Below are positions 1 to 6,073 of a stretch of 13,622 nt of DNA, one piece after another. Within the stretch, counting starts at the first letter, position 1, and each line of letters opens with the position of its first letter. The DNA is taken from positions 1 through 13,622 of the forward strand of contig JAKABC010000030.1 of the NCBI GenBank assembly GCA_021802025.1. The letters run 5' to 3'. The translations under genes were made by a program, and so were the position numbers. The stretch comes from Actinomycetes bacterium (lineage in GTDB: Bacteria > Actinomycetota > Acidimicrobiia > Acidimicrobiales > RAAP-2). The notes under the pieces are model-generated. The model searched no databases. It was not told the DNA's origin and worked only from the letters and a program-made list of their open reading frames with translations.

Positions 1-128
1 GCCACGTGCCGAGACGGGAAACCTCTAGATACCGTCTTCCACGCGGGCGTTCAGGGTCCGAGGAGGCGCGCACCTGTCGCTGGTGACGGGCCAGCGCGGA
101 TAGCCTCAGCGATGCGAGAGGAGGCGTC
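1..128. other. Upstream region of the first gene, no gene called
   Basis: No coding sequence could be supported here. The only recognisable elements are a TAGCCT -10-like hexamer at 101-106 and a purine-rich ribosome binding site (GAGAGGAGG, 116-124) just before the ATG at 129. No convincing -35 hexamer lies at the right distance. The left part may hold the end of a gene outside the window, but one frame being open over so short a GC-rich stretch is not evidence. Confidence 0.4.
101..124 (+). promoter_or_regulatory. -10-like hexamer and strong RBS of the ATP-grasp-like gene
   Basis: TAGCCT at 101-106 fits the actinobacterial TANNNT -10 pattern and would start a transcript near 113, leaving a leader of about 16 nt that contains the purine-rich RBS at 116-124. 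I found no -35 at normal spacing, so the promoter call is weak; the RBS is clear. Confidence 0.4.
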
Positions 129-1223
129 ATGGCAGCGTTCAGCGAGACCGCCCCACGAATCGCGATCCTCTGGCGGGGTGATCGCGCCGACGCGGCGTCG
201 ACGCCTCGGTCGGACCGCCAGCTCGAGCCGCTCTTTGACGCCCTCGCCCGGCAGGGCGCCACGGTCGTTCTCACGCCCTACGCGGATGACGCGGCCGACG
301 AGGTACGAGAAGAGCTCGTGGGTTGCGACGGTGTCCTGGTCTGGGTCAATCCCATCCAAGACGGGGCCACGCGCGAGGTGCTCGACCCGATGCTGCGCGA
401 GGTCGCCGCCCGGGGGGTCTACGTCTCGGCCCACCCCGATGTCGTCGCCCGGCTGGGGACGAAAGAGGTCCTCTACCGGACCCGGGCGTTGGGCTGGGGC
501 AGTGACACCCAGCTCTACGGCTCCTTCGCGGTGCTGGTTGACCTCTTTCCGGCGCGCCTGGCGGCTCACGGGCGCCTGGTCGTTAAACAGGCGCGCGGCA
601 ACGGCGGCCAGGGCGTGTGGCGGGTGGAGGCGATAGGGACGAGCGACGCAGAAGACGCGTCGGGTACCCGGGTGCGCGTCTACGACGCCGTTTCTCCCGA
701 CGGCGCGGCCGAGACCCTTGGCCTCCCCGACTTCCTCGCCCGGTGCGAGGAGTGCTTCGCGTGGTCGGGGACCCTCGTCGATCAGGAGTACCAGGAGCGT
801 CTCGCCGAGGGGATGGTGCGCTGCTACTTCAGCCACGACGAACTCGTGGGCTTCGCCCGCCAGTACCCGAGCGGGTTGCTCGACCCCGAGATGCGGGCCC
901 GCCGGGGCGAGGTGACCCGAGCGCCGATGGAGGGGCCCGAACGGCCCGAGTACCAGGCCCTGCGCGAGCGCTGTGAGACCGACTGGATCCCCCAGATGAT
1001 GACGACGCTCGACCTGCGCCGAGAGGAACTACCGGTGATCTGGGACGCCGACTTCCTCTTTGGACCTCGGACCCCCCAGGGAGAGGACACCTACGTCCTG
1101 TGCGAGATAAACACGAGCGCCGTCTGGCCCTTCCCGAGGGCGGCGGTCGAGACGGTGGCGCGCGCCGCCCTCGCGCGCACGCGCGCCGCCCGGGCGACCC
1201 GGCGGCGCGACAACCCGCTCTAG
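129..1223 (+). CDS. Cj0069-like stand-alone ATP-grasp-fold protein
   Basis: A 364-residue cytoplasmic protein without signal peptide or membrane segment. It resembles the Cj0069 family (named after a Campylobacter protein of unknown function), which has an ATP-grasp-like layout. Visible features are a Lys on a beta strand (VVKQ, K153), a glycine-rich loop (GNGGQGVW, 157-164), acidic residues at 306-308 (WDADF) and, near the C-terminus, CEINTSA with E326 and N328, the usual ATP-grasp metal/ATP-binding Glu-x-Asn pair. ATP-grasp enzymes typically join a carboxylate to an amine or thiol through an acyl phosphate; the substrates here cannot be read from sequence. The ATG at 129 follows GAGAGGAGG with a 4-nt gap. 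The gene stands alone, so context gives no hint of pathway. The Cj0069 assignment is from memory of the family; the ATP-grasp reading rests on motifs. Confidence concerns the gene and fold, not a reaction. Confidence 0.8.
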   Translation: MAAFSETAPRIAILWRGDRADAASTPRSDRQLEPLFDALARQGATVVLTPYADDAADEVREELVGCDGVLVWVNPIQDGATREVLDPMLREVAARGVYVSAHPDVVARLGTKEVLYRTRALGWGSDTQLYGSFAVLVDLFPARLAAHGRLVVKQARGNGGQGVWRVEAIGTSDAEDASGTRVRVYDAVSPDGAAETLGLPDFLARCEECFAWSGTLVDQEYQERLAEGMVRCYFSHDELVGFARQYPSGLLDPEMRARRGEVTRAPMEGPERPEYQALRERCETDWIPQMMTTLDLRREELPVIWDADFLFGPRTPQGEDTYVLCEINTSAVWPFPRAAVETVARAALARTRAARATRRRDNPL

Positions 1224-1252
1224 CGCGCTTGTTCCGGCGAGAGACCTCGACG

Positions 1253-1265
1253 CCCCCGGCGGGGG
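1253..1265 (+). terminator. Short GC hairpin after the ATP-grasp-like gene
   Basis: CCCCC (1253-1257) and GGGGG (1261-1265) form a five-pair stem with a 3-nt loop, 29 nt past the stop codon at 1223. There is no T-tract. It could be a U-less actinobacterial terminator, or an operator for the next gene, whose promoter starts 12 bp later. Confidence 0.25.
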
Positions 1266-1277
1266 ACGTTCCCGTGA

Positions 1278-1306
1278 TTGCCCCCGCCGCCACCGGGGGA
1301 TAGTCT
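1278..1306 (+). promoter_or_regulatory. Sigma-A-type promoter of the beta-propeller gene
   Basis: TTGCCC (1278-1283) and TAGTCT (1301-1306) are separated by exactly 17 bp, close to the housekeeping consensus for high-GC actinobacteria. Transcription would start near 1313, giving a leader of about 20 nt with GGGGGAGAG (1324-1332) before the ATG at 1333. An inverted repeat, CCCCCG (1281-1286) and CGGGGG (1294-1299), overlaps the end of the -35 and fills most of the spacer, and GGGACGTTCCC (1263-1273) lies just upstream. Either could be an operator. Confidence 0.6.
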
Positions 1307-1332
1307 CGGGCCGATTGACGCCCGGGGGAGAG

Positions 1333-2541
1333 ATGATCAGGGTGACGAGGTTTGTGCGTGTCGTGGCTGCGCTGGCGCTGGGGACGCTCGGACTGGTCGG
1401 ATCCGTCAGCCCGTCGGCCGCGGCGGGGCCCTGGCACCTCGTCGGCGCACCACGGGTGCCGGGACGAATCTACGGCCAGCCGGTCTGTGCGACGCCGGCC
1501 CTGTGCGCGGTCGTCTACAACGAGCGGGGCCGAGCCGGCGTGCTCTTCTCGACGAACGGGGGGCGGTCGTGGCGCGCGGCCGAGGTCACCGGGGCGCCGA
1601 CGGGCCTCGAGGCACTCGCGTGTTCTAGCGACTCGCTCTGCGTGGCCGTCGGCTACCGGGGCTCACTCGAGACGCGCTCCACGATGGTGCTGGAGCGTTC
1701 GAGTGACGGCGGACGAACCTTCACCCCGATGGCCCTGCCCGCTACCCTCGCCTCGGGTGGCCGGGGCGACCAGCTCGAAGCGGTGGCGTGCGCGTCGAGC
1801 ACGTCGTGCGTCGCGACGGGCCAGGCGACGACCTCGACGCCCCCACCGACGTGCACTCCACCGACGTGCACTTCCATCGCCTCCCCGGTGACCTACGGCT
1901 TCGTCGTGCTCGAGACCACCGATGCCGGGGTCACCTGGACGGTGTCGAGCTCAGGCAACCCGTACTACAGCGCCAACGGCGCCTCGTGCTCGACCACCGG
2001 GCAGTGTCAGGTGGTCGGGGTGGGCATCACCAACTGCACGCCGACCGGTTCGGGCAGTTCTCGCTGCGGCGCGGCCGGCGCGGCCCTCGGACCGGGGCCT
2101 AGTGGCGGGTCAACGACGGCGTGGTCGCCCGAGAGGCTTCCGCGCGGGGTGTTCGCCCTCAACGGTGTGACCTGTCCGGGCGCGACGACCTGTCTCGCGG
2201 TGGGCCAGTCCGCAGACAGCACGCTCGGCCACGGCGTCGTGCTCGAGACCACGGACGCTGGCGCGACCTGGCGGGCGCTGCGCCCGCCGGTCGACTCCAA
2301 CTCTCTGATGTCGATCTCGTGCCTGACGATGAGGACCTGTTTTGTTACCGGGGGACTCGGGCGGGGCTTCGAGCCGGTCGTCTACGAGACCACCAACGCC
2401 GGCGCGAGTTGGCACGTCGTCGCGCGCTTTCCCGGACTGAGCAACCTCGTGCGCTCGACGTGCACGCCGTCGGGTTTCTGCCTCGCGACAGGAACAGTCG
2501 GCTTCGGCCCGGGCGAGTACGGCGTCCTCGTGACCAACTGA
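1333..2541 (+). CDS. Secreted Asp-box (BNR-like) seven-bladed beta-propeller with Cys-x5-Cys repeats
   Basis: A 402-residue exported protein. Residues 1-35 form a Sec signal peptide (basic start, hydrophobic core, SAAAG cleavage region). The mature part has seven Cys-x5-Cys units at 52-58, 97-103, 153-159, 219-225, 281-287, 330-336 and 377-383, each followed by a strand such as VAVG. Most are then followed by an Asp-box: STNGGRSW (73-80), SSDGGRTF (123-130), TTDAGVTW (195-202), TTDAGATW (306-313) and TTNAGASW (353-360). Blade 4 has a degenerate Asp-box (around 257-264). Blades 3 and 4 carry Cys-containing insertions (C174/C179 and C235/C245). The chain ends at LVTN, where the next Asp-box would begin, while PWHLVGAP near the mature N-terminus resembles the strand that follows an Asp-box, so the ring probably closes by N/C pairing. 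Such propellers bind glycans or proteins, but no sialidase catalytic residues are evident. The GTG at 1342 (better RBS spacing) and TTG at 1315 are alternative starts. Confidence 0.85.
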   Translation: MIRVTRFVRVVAALALGTLGLVGSVSPSAAAGPWHLVGAPRVPGRIYGQPVCATPALCAVVYNERGRAGVLFSTNGGRSWRAAEVTGAPTGLEALACSSDSLCVAVGYRGSLETRSTMVLERSSDGGRTFTPMALPATLASGGRGDQLEAVACASSTSCVATGQATTSTPPPTCTPPTCTSIASPVTYGFVVLETTDAGVTWTVSSSGNPYYSANGASCSTTGQCQVVGVGITNCTPTGSGSSRCGAAGAALGPGPSGGSTTAWSPERLPRGVFALNGVTCPGATTCLAVGQSADSTLGHGVVLETTDAGATWRALRPPVDSNSLMSISCLTMRTCFVTGGLGRGFEPVVYETTNAGASWHVVARFPGLSNLVRSTCTPSGFCLATGTVGFGPGEYGVLVTN

Positions 2542-2563
2542 AACGACGCCGCGGCCCGGTGTA

Positions 2564-2581
2564 GCCGGGCGGACGCCCGGC
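2564..2581 (+). terminator. GC hairpin downstream of the propeller gene
   Basis: GCCGGGC (2564-2570) and GCCCGGC (2575-2581) form a perfect 7-bp stem with a GGAC loop, starting 23 nt after the stop codon at 2541. There is no U-tract, which is common for actinobacterial terminators. Confidence 0.45.
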
Positions 2582-2752
2582 CGTCGCGACCGGGGTGACG
2601 CGAGGGCGAGATCGGTTCACGCTCGAGGTCACTACTGGAGGCCGCGGAGATCGTCTCGCTACGAGCAGCGCGCCCGTCAGTGGGACGCGGAGTACGTGTC
2701 ACGACGAAGGGCGTGGGTCGAGTGTCGCGCGGCGAGTTGGACCTCGTGGGTC

Positions 2753-2772
2753 GGTGGGACCAAAGTCACGAA
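2753..2772 (+). promoter_or_regulatory. DosR/DevR-box-like sequence 1
   Basis: The core GGGACCAAAGTCACGAA (2756-2772) matches the mycobacterial DosR consensus TTSGGGACTWWAGTCCCSAA at 15 of 20 positions by eye; the first three positions do not match. DosR/DevR is a response regulator of hypoxia, nitric oxide and dormancy genes. The match was counted by hand and no regulator gene is in the window. Confidence 0.4.
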
Positions 2773-2800
2773 TCGATCGGCTAGCGCGTGTCGCGGCGAA

Positions 2801-2820
2801 CACCGGACCTTTATCCCTAA
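2801..2820 (+). promoter_or_regulatory. DosR/DevR-box-like sequence 2
   Basis: CGGACCTTTATCCCTAA (2804-2820) matches the same consensus at 13 of 20 positions and lies 48 bp downstream of the first site, centre to centre. Its centre (about 2810) would be near -42 of a transcript starting around 2852, a usual place for DosR sites. No strong -10 is visible there (TGAAAC at 2841-2846). Confidence 0.35.
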
Positions 2821-2894
2821 GGGACTCGCGCGAACCGACGTGAAACTGACCACGGCTCGACAGTCACGGGCCAGACAAGTGAGGCCACCCAACC

Positions 2895-3473
2895 ATGAAA
2901 GCCCCCCCAGCCCGTCCGTTCCTCGCCCTCGCCGCCCTCGTGGGCTCGGTGAGCCTCGTCGCGTCCGGCGCCGGCGCCAGCGTCACCTCGCCCCTCGTTC
3001 CCTCCTTCCCCCCCGGAGCGCACGCGGCGACCCACGTGGTCGCGCTGCGCGCGACCTTCCACGGGACGATGTCCCTGCTGTGGAGTAGTTCGTCGGTGAA
3101 AGTGACCTCCCTCGTGGGCACCGGGACGATTCCCGGCGCGGGCGCCGGCACGCTCAAGGGCACCGGACTGTCCTCTCCCTCGGGGAGCTGTGACCCGTTC
3201 TCGGGTACCGGCTCGATCACCACCGCCAAGGGCGCACTGGTCCTGCGGGTCGTCTCGTCGGCCAAGCAGTCGGCCTGCGCCGCGGGGAGCGCGGCGCCCA
3301 CGACGGTCAGCGTCAAGGGCGTGGCCACCGTCGTGTCCGGACGGGGGATCTACCTCGCCGCCAAGGGGAACCTCGCGATTCGCGGGTCGTTCTCCATCCA
3401 GTCCACCGCCGCGGGCTCCACGGAGAGCGATCGGTTCACCGCGACTCTCGTCGGCAAGCTCACCGTCAAGTGA
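2895..3473 (+). CDS. Exported beta-rich protein of unknown function
   Basis: A 192-residue protein with a Sec signal peptide (residues 1-29, hydrophobic core FLALAALVGSVSLVASG, likely cleavage near GAGAS). The mature part is rich in Gly, Ser, Thr and Val and alternates short strands with turns (GTGTI, GTLKGTG, GTGSITT, GNLAIRGS), as expected of a small beta barrel. It has two cysteines (C99, C128) that could form a disulfide. The pattern recalls small actinobacterial secreted barrels of the allene-oxide-cyclase-like type, but I cannot assign a family. The ATG at 2895 has only a weak RBS (GAGG, 2881-2884). The next gene starts 26 nt after its stop, so the two probably share a transcript. It is the first gene after the region with the two DosR-like sites. 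Confidence 0.75.
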   Translation: MKAPPARPFLALAALVGSVSLVASGAGASVTSPLVPSFPPGAHAATHVVALRATFHGTMSLLWSSSSVKVTSLVGTGTIPGAGAGTLKGTGLSSPSGSCDPFSGTGSITTAKGALVLRVVSSAKQSACAAGSAAPTTVSVKGVATVVSGRGIYLAAKGNLAIRGSFSIQSTAAGSTESDRFTATLVGKLTVK

Positions 3474-3499
3474 CGACGGAAGAAGGAGGAAGGCACACA

Positions 3500-4156
3500 A
3501 TGAGGAAAGTCCTAGGTAGCGCCCTCGCGGGCGTCTTCGCCCTGGCATCGGTGGTGCTCGTGGGGGCGGGCACGGCCAGTGCGCAGGGCACGACCACGAC
3601 CACGACCACCCCCACGACGACCACGACGGCCGCCCCCTACGTGAGCGGCAACCAGTACATGTCGGTCAACGTGGACACGGTGGTCGGCTCGGGCAGTCCG
3701 AGCGGATCGGTGACCTCGGGCGGGTGCGGGCTCGAAAACGTCTTCGGCCAGGGGGCGACCGTCGTCTTTCGGATGTGGGGGATCGCCAACGCGACCGGTC
3801 AGCCCCTCGTCGCCGCCAACGTGAAGAGCGTCGTCATCGAGGACCTGCCCGGGGTCTCCACGCCCCCGACGATGGCCTACGCCCCGCGTGACGGGTACTG
3901 GACCTACGGCTGGAAGACCTCGTCCTCGACGCCGGTCGGCGTCGTGCCCTTCAAGGTAGTCGTGACCCTCAACCCGATCGGCGCGGTCTACAAGACGGTG
4001 CACGTCACCTACCGGGCCACGGTCCACGGCGTCCGCCGGGTCCTGCACAAGACACTCAAGGTCCTCGTGTCGGCCACCGTGCCCGCCGCGAGCTACACCT
4101 TCACCCAAAGTGGGCTTGCCGGTCCGTCCCAGCTCGCGATCCAACAGTCGGTCTAG
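3500..4156 (+). CDS. Exported Ig-like protein with poly-threonine linker, function unknown
   Basis: A 218-residue protein starting at the ATG at 3500, chosen because AAGGAGGA (3483-3490) lies 9 nt upstream. The in-frame GTG at 3470 would put the RBS inside the gene and spoil the signal peptide. Residues 1-28 are a Sec signal peptide ending TASA. Residues 31-43 are a linker of threonines with one proline, a likely O-glycosylation or spacer segment. The rest looks like one or two Ig-like beta sandwiches: strands VVFRMWGI (88-95), VKSVVIEDLPGV, a WTYGWK motif (134-139), VVPFKVVVTL and KTVHVTYRATV. Only one cysteine (C76) is present in the mature part. I do not recognise the family. It lies in tandem with the exported protein genes before and after it; a hairpin at its stop codon may attenuate readthrough. 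Confidence 0.8.
   Translation: MRKVLGSALAGVFALASVVLVGAGTASAQGTTTTTTTPTTTTTAAPYVSGNQYMSVNVDTVVGSGSPSGSVTSGGCGLENVFGQGATVVFRMWGIANATGQPLVAANVKSVVIEDLPGVSTPPTMAYAPRDGYWTYGWKTSSSTPVGVVPFKVVVTLNPIGAVYKTVHVTYRATVHGVRRVLHKTLKVLVSATVPAASYTFTQSGLAGPSQLAIQQSV
3589..3628 (+). repeat. Threonine-codon repeat (poly-Thr linker DNA)
   Basis: Alternating acg and acc codons (for example ACGACCACGACCACGACCACC) encode the Thr tract of the exported Ig-like protein. Such short tandem repeats can change length by slippage. Shorter equivalents lie at about 8691-8740 in the DUF3048 gene and 13530-13576 in the DMFase-like gene. Confidence 0.6.
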
Positions 4157-4199
4157 GCCCGGCCCGCGGCGGTTCGTGCGCCTCGACCGGGTCCGGGCC
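4156..4199 (+). terminator. Long imperfect hairpin at the stop of the poly-Thr Ig-like gene
   Basis: GGCCCGG (4156-4162) pairs with CCGGGCC (4193-4199). The stem continues as CCCG (4163-4166) with CGGG (4188-4191) after one bulged base, giving about 11 pairs around a 21-nt loop. It begins at the last base of the TAG stop. There is no T-tract; partial termination before the 598-residue gene is plausible. Confidence 0.4.
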
Positions 4200-4276
4200 G
4201 TCGCCCGACGCGTCCGGAACCGGTCGGCGCACGGACACCGCGCCCAAGCGCCCTTCCAGCCCCCAAGGAGAGAACC

Positions 4277-6073
4277 ATGAAGATCCCCCCCGGGTCGACG
4301 CGACGGGGCCGAACGCTCGGGGCCCTCGCCGCCCTCGCGCTGCCCCTCGCCCTCGTCACGACGGCCGGACCGACGGGGGCCGCGCCCCCCTCGGTTACGG
4401 CCCCCCAGGCGTCGCCGGCCCAGGTGGCCGAAGCCCCGAGCGCCGACGCCCTCACCGCGCCGACGGACCTCCCCGGCGTGGCGGCGCTCCCGGGTCCGGT
4501 GAGCCCGAGCTTCAGCCTGGGGAGCACGCTCGGGGTCCTCACCACGAGGTCCACCGGGACCCAGGACGGCGTCTCGGGTTCGGGCACCGAGGGTCAGCCC
4601 CTCACCATCTCGGGGACCCGGCTCGCGTCCCACGCGGCCGTCTCCATCGAATGGTCGACCGCGAACGAGACCTGGGTGACCGACGTCGAGCCGGCGACGG
4701 TCAACTACCTGGGTACCGCGGCGAAGACCTTCAACGTGACTCTGGGCACCGCGACGACCGACGCCGCCGGTGCGTTCAGCTTCACCACGACCGTCCCGGT
4801 CGACTTCGGGGGGCCGCATACGATCTACGCCGTCGTGCGTGGCCAGGAGGTCGCCCAGGGCGGGTTCACGACGATGCGCACCCTTTCGATCTCGCCGACC
4901 CGCGGCCCGATCGGCACGATGATCCACGTGACCTACACCGGGCTCGGGGCGACCGCCTACACCCTCGGCGCGGCCCTCGACTGGGACAACCACTTCGTGG
5001 GCGAGTTCCAGGCCGCCTGGACCCGGGGCACCGCGTCCTTTTTCATCCGCGCCGCCGGCCCGGTCGGTCGACACGTGCTCGAGACGGGCGCTGCCGTCGG
5101 CACCCTCTACATGAACTCCGACCAGTCGCCGATCCCGTACGCCAACTTGCTCCGGGCCACGTTCACCACCACCCCGGGCGGGAACCTGCCCGCCACCCAG
5201 ATCGACTGGCCCGCCCCGGTCACCCCGACGCTCAGCCAGTTCACCACCGCCGACGCGTCCGGAGTCGACCCCACGAGCAGCGCGTCGGCCACCCTCTCGA
5301 GCAGCCGCGGCCCGGTCGGTTCGTCCGTGACGGTCACCGTCACCGGCCTCTCGGGCTCGGGCCCCGACAAACTCGAGTGGTCCTCGGTCGTGGGCAGCCG
5401 GGTCAACTGCCCTAACGGCGCGACCACGTGCTGGGCCTACGCCAGCACGCCCCTGGGCGCCGCGCCGGTGAGCGACGGCCAGCTGCGCGCGCGCGTCACG
5501 ATTCCGGTCACCGCCGCCGGCGAGCCCGGCGCCGGCCTCGGTGGGTGGCACGAGATCCAGGTGCTCAGCGGGTCGGCCGTCGAGGCCCAGGTGCCCTACT
5601 ACGTGAAAGAGAGCGTGGTCGTCTATCGCGGCGCGGGCGGCCGGGTCCTCAGTGAGGGCGTCGCGGCGGCCGCGCCGGTGCCCCCCGGCGTCGCGCACCC
5701 CACGCTGACCCAGGTGGCCGGCGTGGGGCGGCCCACCGACACCTTCACCGAGGGCGAGGAGTTCACGATCGCCCTGGACGGCGTCGGTTGGACTGAGATC
5801 GACAACACCCTCGCGGTCGACTACGACAACAGCCTCGTGGGTTACGGCTGCGGGTTCAACTCGAACGGCTACACCGTCATCCACCTCTACGCCACCGGCG
5901 GACCCGGGGTGCACATCATCGACCTGTACCCCGAGCTCTACACGCTGAACCCCGACTACGCCACGACGGCTTACGGGATGCTCCCGGTCCTCTCCTACGC
6001 CCGCGACTTCCCGGGCCTCGCCTTGGGCTACCAGGTGCCGGCCTTCCGCTTCGCCATCCGAATCGTCACGTAG
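4277..6073 (+). CDS. Large exported protein of four Ig/IPT-like domains arranged as a duplicated pair
   Basis: A 598-residue exported protein. The ATG at 4277 follows AAGGAG (4264-4269) with a 7-nt gap. Residues 1-36 are a signal peptide. The mature protein reads as A1 (about 104-202), B1 (203-310), A2 (343-450) and B2 (474-598). Each unit opens with an IPT-like motif: EGQPLTISGT (105-114), RGPIGTMIHVTYTGL (209-223), RGPVGSSVTVTVTGL (344-358) and EGEEFTIALDGVG (492-504). The B units share LDWDNHFVG (234-242) and VDYDNSLVG (514-522), followed by GPVGRHVLE and GPGVHIIDL. Residues 37-103 are a Pro/Ala-rich spacer. It has three cysteines (C378, C385, C525) and no catalytic motif, sortase signal or transmembrane tail, so it is probably released or loosely attached. 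It overlaps the convergent transporter gene by 8 bp. A role in surface structure or adhesion is a guess from domain type only. Confidence 0.85.
   Translation: MKIPPGSTRRGRTLGALAALALPLALVTTAGPTGAAPPSVTAPQASPAQVAEAPSADALTAPTDLPGVAALPGPVSPSFSLGSTLGVLTTRSTGTQDGVSGSGTEGQPLTISGTRLASHAAVSIEWSTANETWVTDVEPATVNYLGTAAKTFNVTLGTATTDAAGAFSFTTTVPVDFGGPHTIYAVVRGQEVAQGGFTTMRTLSISPTRGPIGTMIHVTYTGLGATAYTLGAALDWDNHFVGEFQAAWTRGTASFFIRAAGPVGRHVLETGAAVGTLYMNSDQSPIPYANLLRATFTTTPGGNLPATQIDWPAPVTPTLSQFTTADASGVDPTSSASATLSSSRGPVGSSVTVTVTGLSGSGPDKLEWSSVVGSRVNCPNGATTCWAYASTPLGAAPVSDGQLRARVTIPVTAAGEPGAGLGGWHEIQVLSGSAVEAQVPYYVKESVVVYRGAGGRVLSEGVAAAAPVPPGVAHPTLTQVAGVGRPTDTFTEGEEFTIALDGVGWTEIDNTLAVDYDNSLVGYGCGFNSNGYTVIHLYATGGPGVHIIDLYPELYTLNPDYATTAYGMLPVLSYARDFPGLALGYQVPAFRFAIRIVT

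Larger units (their letters stand above)
2542..2894. other. 353-bp intergenic region, regulatory only
   Basis: No gene is supported on either strand: short open frames here lack ribosome binding sites and recognisable products. The first 40 bp hold the hairpin at 2564-2581. The section from about 2750 to 2850 is visibly richer in A and T than the flanking genes and contains two DosR/DevR-box-like sequences and a small inverted repeat, TCCC-TAA-GGGA (2814-2824). The region most likely carries the promoter and control sites of the exported-protein genes that follow. Confidence 0.6.

Noticed and set aside
51..836. A 261-residue minus-strand frame
   Set aside because: Antisense to the ATP-grasp-like gene; no RBS or recognisable domain.
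1333..2541. Calling the propeller a sialidase
   Set aside because: Asp-boxes occur in many propellers. The Arg triad, Glu and Tyr of sialidases were not found, so only the fold is supported.
2595..2892. Short frames on both strands in the intergenic region
   Set aside because: No RBS, no signal peptide or motif, Arg/Ser-rich products, and overlap with the likely control sites.
4281..4320. Possible twin-arginine signal (TRRGRTLG) in the large exported protein
   Set aside because: The residue after RRx is Arg rather than a hydrophobic one, so the Tat motif is poor; a Sec signal is the simpler reading.
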